NCBI RefSeq assembly: GCF_028640845.1
Contig: NC_080541.1
Span: 3,249,935 to 3,313,934 of the forward strand
Direction of reading: 5' to 3'
Source: Ahaetulla prasina
Taxonomy: Eukaryota; Chordata; Lepidosauria; Squamata; Colubridae
DNA: 64,000 nt
Shown: positions 52,115 through 62,239 of the stretch, piece by piece
Layout: every line of letters starts with the position of its first letter
Numbering within the stretch: position 1 is the first letter of the stretch
The notes under the pieces: model-generated
Told to the model about the DNA's origin: nothing
What the model saw: the letters and a program-made list of their open reading frames with translations, nothing else
Database searches by the model: none
Position numbers and translations under genes: made by a program

Positions 52115-53225
52115 GAAAGAGGGCCAGTTTGCTGCAGTAGTGAAAACACCAGACTAGGAGACGGTGAGTTCTAGTCCTGCCTTAGGCCTGGAAGCTGGCT
52201 GGGTGACTTGGCCAATCTCTAGAAGACTATGAGTCCTAGTCCTGTCTTAAATTTGAAAGCTGGCTGGGTGACTTTGAATCAATCACCAGGAAACAGTGAG
52301 TTCTAGTCCAAACTTTAGGCATGGAAGCTGGCTGGGTGACTTTGAGTCAATCACCAGGAGACAGTGAGTTCTAGTCCAAACTTTAGGCATGGAAGCTGGC
52401 TGGGTGACTTTGAGTCAATCACCAGGAGACAGTGAGTTCTAGTCCAAATTTTAGGTATGGAAGCCGGCTGGGTGACTTTGGACCAATCATTAGGGGACAG
52501 TAAATTTTAGTTCTGCCTTAGGTATGAACTCAGTCCAATTACTAGAAGATGGTGAGTTCTAGTACTGCTTTAGGTATGAAAGCCAACTGGGTAACTTTGG
52601 TCAAATCACCAGGAGACGGTGAGTTCTAGTCCTGCCTTAAGCATGAAAGCCAGCTGGGTGACCTTGGGCCAATTGATAGGAGATGGTGAGTTCTAGTCCA
52701 ACTTTAGGCATGGAATCTGGCAGACTTTGGCCAGTCATCAGAAGATGATGAATTCTAGTCCTGCCTAAATCATGGAAGCCAGCTGGGTGACTTTAGGCCA
52801 ATCACTAGGAGACAGTAAGTTTTAGTTCTGCCTTAGGTACGAACTTGGTCCAATCACCAGGAGACAGTGAATTCTAGTACTGCTTTAGGCATGAAAGCCA
52901 ACTGGGTGACTTTGGACCAATCATTAGGAGACAGTAAGTTTTAGTTCTGCCTTAGGTACGAACTTGGTCCAATCACCAGGAGACAGTGAATTCTAGTACT
53001 GCTTTAGGCATGAAAGCCAACTGGGTGACCTTGGGCCAATCGATAGGAGATGGTGAGTTCTAGTCCAACCTTAGGCATGGAATCTGGCTGACTGGCCAGT
53101 CACCAGGAGATGATGAGTTCTAGTCCTGCCTAAATCATGGAAGCCAACTGAGTGACTTGAGGCCGATCACCAGGAAACGGTGAGTTCTAGTCCTGCCTTA
53201 GGCACGAAAGCCAGCTGGGTGACCC
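52115..53225. repeat. 67-bp minisatellite derived from a CORE/MIR-like SINE, about 17 units
   Basis: The array starts with what looks like a SINE head (GGGCCAGTTTGCTGCAGTAG…) and then repeats GGAGACAGTGAGTTCTAGTC, CTTTAGGCATGGAAGCTGGC and TGGGTGACTTTGAGTCAATC. 'GGGTGACCTTGGGCCAATC' recalls the MIR/CORE-SINE core. Most units hold GGTGAGTT or AGTGAGTT, which match a splice-donor consensus. It lies in the TOP1MT intron after the exon ending at 51935. Confidence 0.88.
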
Positions 53226-53324
53226 AATTCCTAGCGTGGAGCGTGGAGAGATTTTTTATGGAAGAGGGTCTCTACCATGCTTGAACAGTTCTCTTGCTCT
53301 CCTGCTTACTGTTTATTTATTTAA

Positions 53325-54118
53325 TAATAATAATAATAATAATATTTTAATTTGTATACCGCCCTTCTCCCGAAGGACTCAGGGCGGTGAACAGGCAGAT
53401 AAAATACAAATACACACAATAATTAAAAACATCCCTTAAAAAACTAATTTAAATGCCCAAATGTTAAAATAACATACTCCCCCATAAAATCACAAAACTT
53501 TAAAAACCCATCAAATAAAGATAAAAATCAGGCTAGTCCAGCCATACGAAATAAATAAGTTTTAAGTTCGCGGCGAAAGGTCCTAAGATCAGGTAATTGT
53601 CGAAGTCCGAGGGGAAGTTCGTTTATTTATTTTTATTTATTTATTAAATTTTTATACCGCCCTTCTCCTGAAGGACTCAGGGCGGTGTACAGCCAAAGAT
53701 AAAAAGTTGATATACATAAAATTTAAAACCAAGATTTAAAACTAAGCAAATTACAAAAAGGCCAATATTAAAATTTTAAAAATTTAAAAAACCCTAAGAC
53801 AATAAAAACCCAATTTAAAATTAATAACACTATTAAGCCAATCCCGCTTGAATAAATAGGTGTGTTTTCCGCTCACGGTGAAAGGTCTGAAGATCAGGTA
53901 CTTGACGTAAGCCAGGGGGAAGTTCATTCCAGAGCGTCGGGGCTCCGACAGAGAAGGCCCTGCTCCTGGGGGCCGCCAGCCGACATTGTTTGGCGGACGG
54001 CACCCTGAGAAGACCCTCTCCGTGGGAACGTACGGGTCGGTGGGAGGCATAAGGTAACAGCAGGCGGTCTCGTAAGTACCCGGGTCCCAAGCCATGGAGC
54101 GCTTTAAAGGTGGTGTTT
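53325..54118 (-). mobile_element. Two L2-like LINE 3' ends in tandem
   Basis: The first (53325-53625) is cut after the 3' UTR and a few C-terminal codons. The second (53626-54118) encodes [20 protein letters not shown], then AFSVGAPTLWNELPPGLRQV on the minus strand. Both show the GACTCAGGGCGG hairpin. The second ends about 55 bp before a TOP1MT exon. Confidence 0.87.
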
Positions 54119-54174
54119 AAATTTTTAACCCCCCCCCCGTGTTCCCCGCCCCCCTTTTTCCTTCTCCTTGCCAG

Positions 54175-54319
54175 AGATTCAAAGGCCCCCCGGCCTCCGC
54201 GTGGTCACAGGTGGAAGGAAGTCAGGTGTGACAACACGGTTACCTGGTTAGCATCCTGGACAGAGAACATTCAGGGCTCCATCAAATATATCATGTTGAA
54301 CCCGAGTTCCAAGTTGAAG
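54175..54319 (+). CDS. TOP1MT: TOP1MT core exon
   Basis: A C/T-rich acceptor TTCTCCTTGCCAG and a good donor GTGAGA at 54320. One base completes Lys, then [40 protein letters not shown] and LNPSSKLK. 'DNTVTWLA' matches TOP1MT. 'WTE…SIKYIMLNP' is a core subdomain I/III signature. No catalytic residue is in this exon. Confidence 0.97.
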
Positions 54320-54332
54320 GTGAGACCCGTCT

Positions 54333-54597
54333 TTTTTTTTTACATTTATATCCCGCCCTTCTCCGAAGACTCAGGGCGGCTTACAGTGTGTAAGGCAATA
54401 GTCTCATTCTATTTGTATATTTATATACAAAGTCAACTTATTGCCCCCCCAACAATCTGGGTCCTCATTTTACCTACCTTATAAAGGATGGAAGGCTGAG
54501 TCAACCTTGGGCCTGGTGGGACTAGAACCTGCCGTAATTGCAGGCTTTGTGTTCTTAATAACAGGCTGTTACCAGCCTGCGCTATTCACCGGCCCCT
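54333..54597 (-). mobile_element. Sauria-type tRNA SINE right after a TOP1MT donor
   Basis: It begins 13 bp after the exon end with a T run, then TTATATCCCGCCCTTCTCCG, and ends with the tRNA head near 54595 (inverse of GGCCGGTGAATAGCGCAGGC). Intronic, antisense. Confidence 0.88.
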
Positions 54598-54643
54598 TAG
54601 CTACCTTTGGAGTTGGTTACTCAATGCCAGTTGCCTATTAGGT

Positions 54644-55205
54644 ACACGTAGACCTCGACTTACAACAGTTCACTTAGTGGCCCTTTGAAGTTACGAAAGT
54701 ACTGAAAAAAAAGTGACTTATGACCGTTTTTCACACTTAACGACCGCTGCACCCGTCCCCATGGTCACGTGATCAAAATTCGGACCCCTTGGCAATTGAC
54801 TCATATTTATGACGGTCAGGGACCTTCCGACGGGAAACCGGATTCGCTGAACAGCCGTGTTCTTAACTTCTGCTGTGATTCGCTTAACAACGGTGGTGGC
54901 AGGAAAGGTTGTAAAATGGGGCAGGGCTCACTTCGCAACCGTCTTGCTTAACGACAGAAATTTGCGGGGGCTTCTCCATTGACTTGGCTTGTTAGACGGT
55001 CGCAAAAGGGGATCTCGTGACCTCCCCAGGACGCTGCAAACGTCATAAATTTGAGTCGGTTGCCTAAGTGTCCCAATTTTGATCACTTGATCGTGGAAAT
55101 GCTGCAACGGTGGTTAAGTATGAAATCGGTCATAATTCACTTTGTTTTCCAGTGCCGTGGTCACTGAATGGTCTCTCAATGAATGGTTGTAAGTTAAGGA
55201 CAGAC
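54644..55205. mobile_element. Two partial TAGTCCTCGACTTA-type MITEs
   Basis: 54644-54960 starts GTAGACCTCGACTTACAAC. 54960-55205 has the internal block inverted (GGCTTGTTAGACGGTCGCAA) and ends GTTGTAAGTTAAGGACAGAC. Together they may be one rearranged pair. Confidence 0.65.
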
Positions 55206-55234
55206 ATGAAAAGGGGAGGGGCTTTAGTCATGCA

Positions 55235-55955
55235 AGTGAGGGCATCATCTCTCTCTCTCTCCCTCTCTCTGTCTCTCTTTCTGTCTTTCTTTCTCTCCCT
55301 GTCTTTTTCTCTTTCTCTCTATGCCCCCCTCTGTCTCTCTTGCTCTTCCTCTCCGTCTCTCCCCCTTTCTATCACTGTTTCTTCCTCTCCTTCTCCCCTC
55401 TCTCTCTCTGCCCCTCTCTTTCTCTCTCTCTTTCTGTCTCTCTCTCTCTCTCCCTCTCTCTCTCTTTCTCTCCTTCTTCTTTCTCTTTCTGTCTTCCTCT
55501 TTCTCTTCTCTTCTCTTTTCTCTCTCTCTCCTTCTCCCTTTCTTTCTCTCCCCCTTTCTATCTGTTTCTCCCTCCCTCCCTCCCTCTCTCTTTCTCTCTC
55601 TCTTTCTGTCTCTCTCCCTTTCTATCGCTGTTTTTCCCGCTCCCTCTCCTCCTCCCTCTCTCTCTGCCCCTCTCTTTCTCTCTCTCCCTCTTCTTTCTCT
55701 TTCTGTCTTCCTCTTTCTCTTCTCTTTTCTCTCTCTCTCCCTCTCCCTCTCTTTCTCTCCCTTTCTGTCTGTTTCTGTCTCCTCCCTCTTTCTCTCTCTT
55801 TCTGTCTCTCTCCCTCTTTCTCTCCTTTTTTCTCTTTCTGTCTCTCTCCCTCTTTCTCTCTCTCTTTTTTCTTTCTCCCTCCCTCTTTCTCTTCCCCTTT
55901 CTGTCTGTTTCTGTCTCCCTCTTCCCTCCCTCTCTCTCTCTCTCACACACGCACA
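55235..55955. repeat. 720-bp CT-rich polypyrimidine tract, ending at a TOP1MT acceptor
   Basis: Nearly pure C/T (TCTCTC, TTTCTG, CCCTCT units), then (CA)n. It ends about 50 bp upstream of the exon at 56006. ORFs through it are repeat translations. Confidence 0.97.
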
Positions 55956-56005
55956 CAAGCCTTTTCAAAACCGCTAGCTTCACAACCGTCCTCTTTTTCT
56001 TGCAG

Positions 56006-56149
56006 GGAGAAAAAGACTGGCAAAAATACGAAGTGGCTCGTCGCTTGAAGAAGGTGGTTCACCGGATCCGACATCGGTACCGGGCAGACTGGAAATCCAA
56101 GGAGCTGAAGAAGCGGCAGATATCCGTGGCACTCTATTTCATCGATCAG
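56006..56149 (+). CDS. TOP1MT: TOP1MT core exon
   Basis: Acceptor CTTTTTCTTGCAG, donor GTAAGG at 56150, both strong. Forty-eight codons in phase 0: [20 protein letters not shown], then [20 protein letters not shown] and VALYFIDQ. 'YRADWKS' equals the human TOP1MT form. The exon leads into core subdomain III, which holds the catalytic residues. Confidence 0.97.
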
Positions 56150-56274
56150 GTAAGGATAAGGGCATTTCAGCACCGAGTTTATCGCTGCCGAAACGTTTGG
56201 CCTCCTTCCTTGCATCTCTTCCCAAAGATCACGTGGGGCGGACTTGAAACCCACCAAAGAGAATATTTGTCACT

Positions 56275-56575
56275 CAGGTTTGAACGGCAGGGACCTTGGT
56301 CCTCTCCGAGTTCAGTTGTTTTCTTGTAGACGTTTCATGACCCAGCTAGGGTACCTCTTCAGTGCTAGAAAGGAGAGTGGTTTGTGGGAAGGAGGAGGAG
56401 GAGGATTGTGGGGGTCATTAGAGCTAGGATGTTGGGTAATGAAATATCTGCAAGAAAACATCCAAGTGCGGATACTACCAAGGACCTCCTCCTCCTCCCC
56501 CTTTCTCCTCCTTCTTTCTCTTCCTCCTTCTTCCCCTTCTTCCTCATTCCACCAACCACATTCCTTTCTAGCATT
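56275..56575. repeat. Minisatellite units of the TTTTCTTGCAGACGTTTC family, cut by an L1
   Basis: Two units with GTTTTCTTGTAGACGTTTC and GAAATATCTGCAAGAAAAC (one inverted). The next part of the unit continues after the L1, at 57899. Confidence 0.8.
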
Positions 56576-57898
56576 CTTTTCATTTTTTTTTAGAGCAAAT
56601 TTTTTTATTTTCCATAACAATTCCCACAATTTGACCAGTGTACAATACAATCACTTATCCAACAATCGATCCTATACTCAAATTATACTCCATCAGGGCT
56701 GCTCGACCGCCACTCCCTCCCTTAATCCTTTCTACCCTTCTCATCCTTCTTCGACTTTCCCCACCATCCTTCTCCTCGCTTTCCTACTTCCCTCCTCTTT
56801 CCCACTTCTCACTACCATCCTTTCTAACCCTCTATCTTCTCCTTCTTCTCCTCCTATCCTTTCTTCTCCTCCTTCTTTCCTACCTACCTACCTGCCTACC
56901 TACTTTCTTCCTTCTTTACTCCTCTTTCCTTACCCTTTCCTTCGGGAGTGGTTGCGAGCAGTCCCGACTTTACACCATTCAACTTGTTTAATTCTACCAT
57001 TATTCCTGTACAATGGCAACCAATCAATTTATAATCTTCCCTTCCCCCCCATTTCCCCGAGACTTCCCAGAACAGAATACAGGGTATTGTAACTAACAAA
57101 CATAATCTAAAATATAACATAAAACATATTCCATTTCACACCATCACACTATCAATTCCCTTCTTTCTTAAACTAATACATAGCAATTCCTAACTTCACT
57201 CAAAAACTAATTGATATTTTTTAATCTGATACTTATTTTGAATATAATCAATCCACTTTCTCCATTCCAAAATATATTTTTCTTGTGTACAGTCTTTCAA
57301 GTAGGCAGAAATTTTTGCCATTTCTGCTAAATTTGATACTTTACTAATCCATTCTCCAATTGTAGGTAAGTCTTCTTTCTTCCAATATTGTGCAATCAAT
57401 AGTCTTGCAGCAGTTATTAAATTCAAAATCAGTTTTGTCTCTATAACAGTGCAATCTGGAATTATTCCTAATAAAAAAAACTGTGGAACAAACTTGATCT
57501 TCTTTTTCAAAATGTTCTGCATAATCCACCATATTTTAATCCAAAAGGCTTTAACTTTTTTACCATATATGATAGTAGGTAGCATCACAATCACATCTCC
57601 AACATTTTGCTTTCACATTTGGATACATACATGAAAGTTTTTTAGGATCTAAATGCCATCTATAAAACATTTTATAAAAATTTTCTCTTAAATTTTGTGC
57701 TTGCGTAAATTTAACATTCCTCACCCAAATTTTTTCCCATGTTTCTAACATTATAGGTTGTTGAAAATTTTGTGCCCATTTTACCATACAATCTTTAACC
57801 AACTCCATTTCTGAATCAATTTCAACCAATACATTATATAATCTCTTTATATGCTGTTGACCTTGATCTTTTATTTGTTTTACAATAAAATAAATTCA
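56576..57898 (-). pseudogene. L1 LINE, 5'-truncated, ORF2 C-terminus and 3' UTR
   Basis: On the minus strand the ORF2p C-terminal region reads NFYKMFYRWHLDPKKLS, then KAKCWRCDCDATYYHIW (the Cys-rich zinc-knuckle-like motif) and, in another frame, FFLLGIIPD and LITAARLLIAQYWKKEDLPT. A 3' UTR of about 600 bp and an A tail follow (T run at 56583-56600). TTTCTAGCATT flanks both ends (56565-56575 and 57899-57909). One frameshift separates the two ORF parts. Confidence 0.9.
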
Positions 57899-57946
57899 TT
57901 TCTAGCATTGATGATGTTACCTAGTTTATCTTTTCAAAAGATAAAA

Positions 57947-58512
57947 CATGGTCTACCCAAATATGAGAGGGCACATACTGCTTCCCTTTCACCTTTCAGC
58001 CCCAGTCCAGGAGCCCTCACAGGCAGTCGCTTTCACAACAAACTATTTTGTGTTAAATTTACTGACAAAGAAATAAAGGGAGTCTAGTATAGATCTATTT
58101 CAAGCTATTTAGCTCTCATCAGCTAGCTGTACCCTTCTGGGATTCGAACCTGGGCTTGCTTGCATATTAGGCAGATGTATTAACCTCTAAGCCACAGGTT
58201 CTCCTCACTTTGTCAGCTGTACCAGGGGAAAGATTAAGTGGGGCTTTTTTCCCCCTATCAAAGCAACCTGGTCTACCCAAATGTGGGACAGAGCATACTG
58301 CTTCCCTTTCGCCTTTCAGCCCCAGTCCAGGAGCCCTCACGGGCAGTCGCTTTCACGACAAACTATTTTGTGTTAAATTTACTGACAAAAAAATAAAAGG
58401 AGACTAGTATAGATCTGTTTCAGGCTATTTAGTTCTCATCAGCTAGCCATACCCTCCTGGGGTTTGAATCCCAGAAGGGTACGGCTAGCTGGTGAGAGCT
58501 AAATAGCTTGAA
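57947..58512. repeat. 190-bp tandem duplication with an inverted pair of tRNA-SINE heads
   Basis: GGTCTACCCAAATATGAGAG… to …GTATAGATCTATTTC (57950-58100) is repeated at 58270-58415. Between them a minus-strand tRNA-like head has an A-box (inverse of TGGCTTAGAGGTTAATAC) and a B-box (GGTTCGAATCCC). A further inverse part, ATCCCAGAAGGGTACGGCTA, at 58468-58510 makes a palindrome about the second unit. Confidence 0.75.
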
Positions 58513-59140
58513 ATGACCCTCTGGCTGCTCTCGTGGTGTGGAGACAATAACTTGGTCCTTAACACCAATAAGACCAAGGAGCTCATAGTGGACTACAGCA
58601 GGAACAGATCAGACATCCAGCCCTTGCTTATCAATGGAGACCAAGTGGACCAAGTGGCCAGTTTTTTAAGTTTCTGGGTGGTTGTCATAAAAGAGGACCT
58701 GACCTGGGGCATTCATATTGCAGCTCTGGTCAAAAGGGCCCAGCAGAGATTATACTATCTCAGACTTCTCGGGAAACAACAGTTGAATGCAAAACTGCTG
58801 GTGACCTTCTACCGCTGGACCATAGAGAGTATTTTAACTTACTGCACCTGTGTCTGGTTTGCCAATTGCACAGTGGCAGATGGGACAGCACTCCAGAGGG
58901 TCAACGTCATTGCCCAGAGGATCATTGGTTGCCCTCTCCCCTTTTTGGAAGAGCTTGATAGCTTCCGCTGCCTTACGAAAGTTCAAAACATTCTTAAAGA
59001 TCCATCTTATCCTGGATCTCACCTTTTTTTTTGAACTTTTACCACCTGGCAGACGGTACAGGACAATAAAAACAAGGACAAATAGGCTGAAAAACAGCTT
59101 CTATCCCAGGGCAACAACCATATTGAATTCTACTGTATTT
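58513..59140 (+). pseudogene. Rex1/L2-like LINE, RT C-terminal part
   Basis: Open from 58513 to 59034: LSWCGDNNLVLNTNKTKELI, VDYSRNRSD, RAQQRLYYLRLLGKQQL, FYRWTIESILTYC, TALQRVNVIAQRIIG. After a T run it continues in the next frame as LLPPGRRYRTIKTRTNRLKN and SFYPRATTILN. Its residue pattern differs from the Snake1-like family and recalls Rex1 or L2-group ORF2. A 3' tail TTTCGTTGTGCGAGGTGCAA lies at 59888, beyond a BovB fragment. Confidence 0.78.
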
Positions 59141-59405
59141 GTTGTTGTTAGTTGCGAAGTCATGTCCGACCCATCGCGACCCCATGGACAACATTCCTCA
59201 AGGCCTTCCTGTCCTCTACCATCCTCTGGAGTCCATTTAAACTCACGCCCACTGCTTCAGTGACTCCATCCAGCCACCTCGTTCTCTGTCGTCCCTTTCT
59301 TCTTTTGCCCCCCATCATTCCCAGCATTCGGCTCTTCTCCAGGGAGTCCTTCTTTCTCATTAGGTGGCCAAAGTATTTGAGTTTCATCTTCTGTATAGTG
59401 TAATA
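59141..59405 (-). mobile_element. BovB (RTE) LINE 3' end
   Basis: The minus strand encodes LKYFGHLMRKKDSLEKSRML, then GRQRTRWLDGVTEAVGVSL and VHGVAMGRT, the well-known C-terminus of BovB ORF2. The end is GAAGTCATGTCCGACCCATC (inverse sense). It is inserted in the 3' part of the Rex1-like LINE. Confidence 0.88.
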
Positions 59406-59949
59406 TTAATGCAATATCAGAGGTTTTTAATTCAATCGCATAACATGTGAAGGATGTGTGTTTTTGTTTTTATTTTTTTTAATGTATAAATATACTGTCA
59501 GGCCTGGAAACCATACTAGACTTTAGGGTTCCAAACTCTGCCACATTTTTCCCCTGAGGGGAAGAAGGGGGGTTGAGGGGTATGGTAACATTCTTCAAGT
59601 GGTCAAGGTTGGATGGGGTTCACATCTGCAGGAGGAGTGGCGAGAAGATATTCGAATGAACTGGGAGAACGTGGGACCATGTGACCAGCAAAGGGGTCAG
59701 GGGGGTGGGACTCTTGGGGTTTGTATAACTGGGAAAAGAATCCGGAAGTTCAGTTTTGGAATTTCACTCATCGTGTGCCAGTTTCCTCATGCTAGTAAAG
59801 AACTCTGAAAGACAATGGCTTCTGGGTTTTTTTTATGCAGAAGAGGTTTTTCTGGAACCTTGACATATACACTGGAGATGGCATTTAATTTCGTTGTGCG
59901 AGGTGCAATGACAATAAAGTAAAGATCACCCTTCTTTGTCTCCTTCCAG

Positions 59950-60135
59950 CTGGCCCTGAGGGCAGGGAACGAGAAGGAGGAAGCGGAGACGGCCGACACA
60001 GTGGGCTGTTGCTCTTTGCGAGTAGAACACATCGCTCTGCACGCACGGCAGGGAGGCAAGGAGAACGTGGTGGAGTTTGACTTCCTGGGCAAGGACTGCA
60101 TCCGTTACTACAACAAGGTGTCCGTGGAGAAGCAG
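59950..60135 (+). CDS. TOP1MT: TOP1MT core exon with catalytic Arg and Lys
   Basis: Acceptor TCTCCTTCCAG, donor GTGAGT at 60136. Sixty-two codons in phase 0: [20 protein letters not shown], then [20 protein letters not shown] and [20 protein letters not shown]. The Arg in LALRAGN and the Lys in LGKDCIRY correspond to human TOP1 Arg488 and Lys532, two of the five catalytic residues, and both are intact. GKDCIRYYN is the TOP1MT form. The rest of the enzyme (second catalytic Arg, His and the C-terminal Tyr) must be encoded right of 64000. [11 protein letters not shown] differs from both human paralogues and is a surface loop. Confidence 0.97.
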
Positions 60136-60226
60136 GTGAGTCAGGAGGTGGCTTGATTCAGCTGGGCACTTCCAAAGAGCATAGCCCTGAGAGCTTAGGC
60201 TGACCTTTGCCAGTCTGGGATCCGGT

Positions 60227-60859
60227 TGTCGTGTCCCACTCCTCCGCTGACGGCCGGGTCAGGGAAATCCGAATCAGGTGTGCCTCTGCAGCTCTGCCAA
60301 AGTCCTAGCAAAGTTCTCAAGGCAGGCAGGAGACCAGAAAGTGACTTCAGCAAGATATGTTAGACTTTGCCTGACTCAGAGAATGCCAGAAAGCAGATCC
60401 TTTATATAGGCCATGGGGTGTGGCTCCATGACTCAGCACTTATCCAGGCCTGCCCCTCCCTCCCTTCTGTTGCCGCCGCCTATCAATTCTCCTGAAGTGA
60501 GGTCACTCCAGTCTGCAGCTGTTGGTAATTGACCTTCCTCAGGCTCACATGCTGTGGGGGAGGGGGAGGGGTCTAGTTGCTCCGTTTGCCTGGGCATGGA
60601 GCCAGAGCTGGGGGCTGGAGGCACTTCTTCCTCCTCAGCCTGTCTGGGCATGGAGCCAGGCCTGGGGCCGGGAGGTGCTTCCTCCTCCTCAGCCTGTCTG
60701 GGCATGGAGCCAGGGCTGGGGGCTGGAGGCACTTCTTCCTCCTCGGCCTGTCTGGGCATGGAGCCAGGGCTGGGGCCGGGAGGCATGCTAGGACATTCCT
60801 CAGTGTTCGGAAGCAGATAAGATGGGCCCGGCTGCGGGGAAAGCGGACGAGGCACAACA
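60227..60859 (-). mobile_element. Solo LTR, 633 bp, with perfect 5-bp duplication
   Basis: TGTCGTGTCCCACTCC to GGCACAACA, flanked by CCGGT (60222-60226 and 60860-60864). Same family as 33908-34433, but the U3 minisatellite (GGGCATGGAGCCAGGGCTGG, then GGCACTTCTTCCTCCTC, about 66 bp) has four units here and two there. TATA-like TATATAAAGGATC (inverse) near 60400. No internal region. Confidence 0.9.
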
Positions 60860-60879
60860 CCGGTAGTGTGGAAATTGTA

Positions 60880-61990
60880 GTTCGGAAGCACCTGGAAGAA
60901 CCCCGTTCTCTGGGAAAATTGCCAGCAGGATCAGTGGAAGGACTTGCCTTCAGAAGTTTTGGGTGCTCCATCATTGGAGGCTTTTTTAAAAAGGGATAGG
61001 ACAGCCACTTATCTGGAACGGTGTAGGGCGGGTGTCAGCAACCTGTGGCTCCAGAGTTGCATGTGGCTCTTTGGGCCCTCTTCTGTGGCTCCCTGTCAGG
61101 TGATCCTACCACTGGCTGGCCTCGCCCTCCCCTCCCAGTCACTCCTCACCTGACCTGAGAAGGTAAGGCTGATGACGGGGGATTTATTTATTTATAATTT
61201 AATTTCTATACCGCCCTTCTCCCGAAGGACTCAGGGTGGTTTACAGCCACATTTAAAACACACAATACCACCAACAAGTTTAAAACAGAATTTAAAAACA
61301 AATATCTAAAAAGCCGAATAAACTAAAATGGTCAAAGACCGACATAAAACCCAATTAAAATTACGATTAAAATTACACTTAGGCTAGTCCCGCACGATGA
61401 AATAATAAAGTCTTAAGTTCCCGTTTGAAGATCCAGAGGTCAGGTAGTTGGCGTAACCCCGGAGGCAGCTCATTCCAAAGGTCCGGAGCCGCCACAGAGA
61501 AGGCTCTTCCCCCTGGGGGCCACCAACCGACATTGTTTGGTCGACGGCACCCTGAGCAGGCCCACCCTGTGGGAGCGCACGGGTCGTTGGGAGGCTATCG
61601 GTGGCAGAAGGCGGTCTCGTAAATAGCCCGGTCCTAAGCCATGGATGGAGAATCAACCACGGTAGAGACAGAGAGATGCAGAGAGAGAAGGAGGGAGGGA
61701 GGGGGAAGAGAGAGATGTCAAAAAGGTTTTGTGGTTCCCAGTGTTTTTTAACAACCGGTTCTCTGCCTTAATGACCGGCTGGGTAGGCGTGGCTAGGGGA
61801 GGTTGAGTGACATCGAGTTGGCCACGTCCACCCAGGTTTCGTGGCTCCCGGTGTTTTCTGTGGAAAATGGGTCCAAATGGCTCTTTGAGTGTTTGAGGTT
61901 GCGGACCCCTGGTGTAAGGGTCTCCTGCTTGAGCAGGGAGTTTGACTAGAAGACCTCCAAGGCTCCTTCCAGCTCTGTTATTCTGTTTTC
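60880..61990 (+). mobile_element. CR1 LINE 3' end split by a hAT element
   Basis: ORF2 tail LPSEVLGAPSLEAFLKRDRT is followed by GGAACGGTGTAGGG. The 3' UTR resumes at 61912 with GTGTAAGGGTCTCCTGCTTG. Confidence 0.85.
61029..61911. mobile_element. hAT element, 883 bp, with nested L2-like LINE 3' end
   Basis: Ends GGTGTCAGCAACCTGTGGC and GAGGTTGCGGACCCCTG; flanks GTGTAGGG (61021-61028) and GTGTAAGG (61912-61919), 7 of 8. An L2-like 3' end (61185-61640, minus strand) with the GACTCAGGGTGG hairpin is inserted inside. Confidence 0.83.
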
Positions 61991-62239
61991 ACTTAGAAAA
62001 CAGAAGGTCAGTTCTGGGCTCCTTGGTAGAAGTTCTGAATTATCTGTCTTGGAGAAGGACAGGGATGTCAAAATCTTTTCTCCATGTGTCTCCTCAGTAA
62101 GCATGGAGAAGAAGACGGTGACAAGGTTTGGGCAGAATTAAGTAGAAGACAATCTTGATGTTGGCTCTGCTGCCTGTCCCAGTTTCGATTACGGAAACTA
62201 GGATGGTTCCTTGCTGTACAGTCAACCAGGGTCTCCCTC

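Noticed and set aside
55110..56329. Very long ORFs on both strands (up to 329 codons)
   Set aside because: Same artefact over the CT-rich tract at 55235-55955; only the exon at 56006-56149 within the range is coding.
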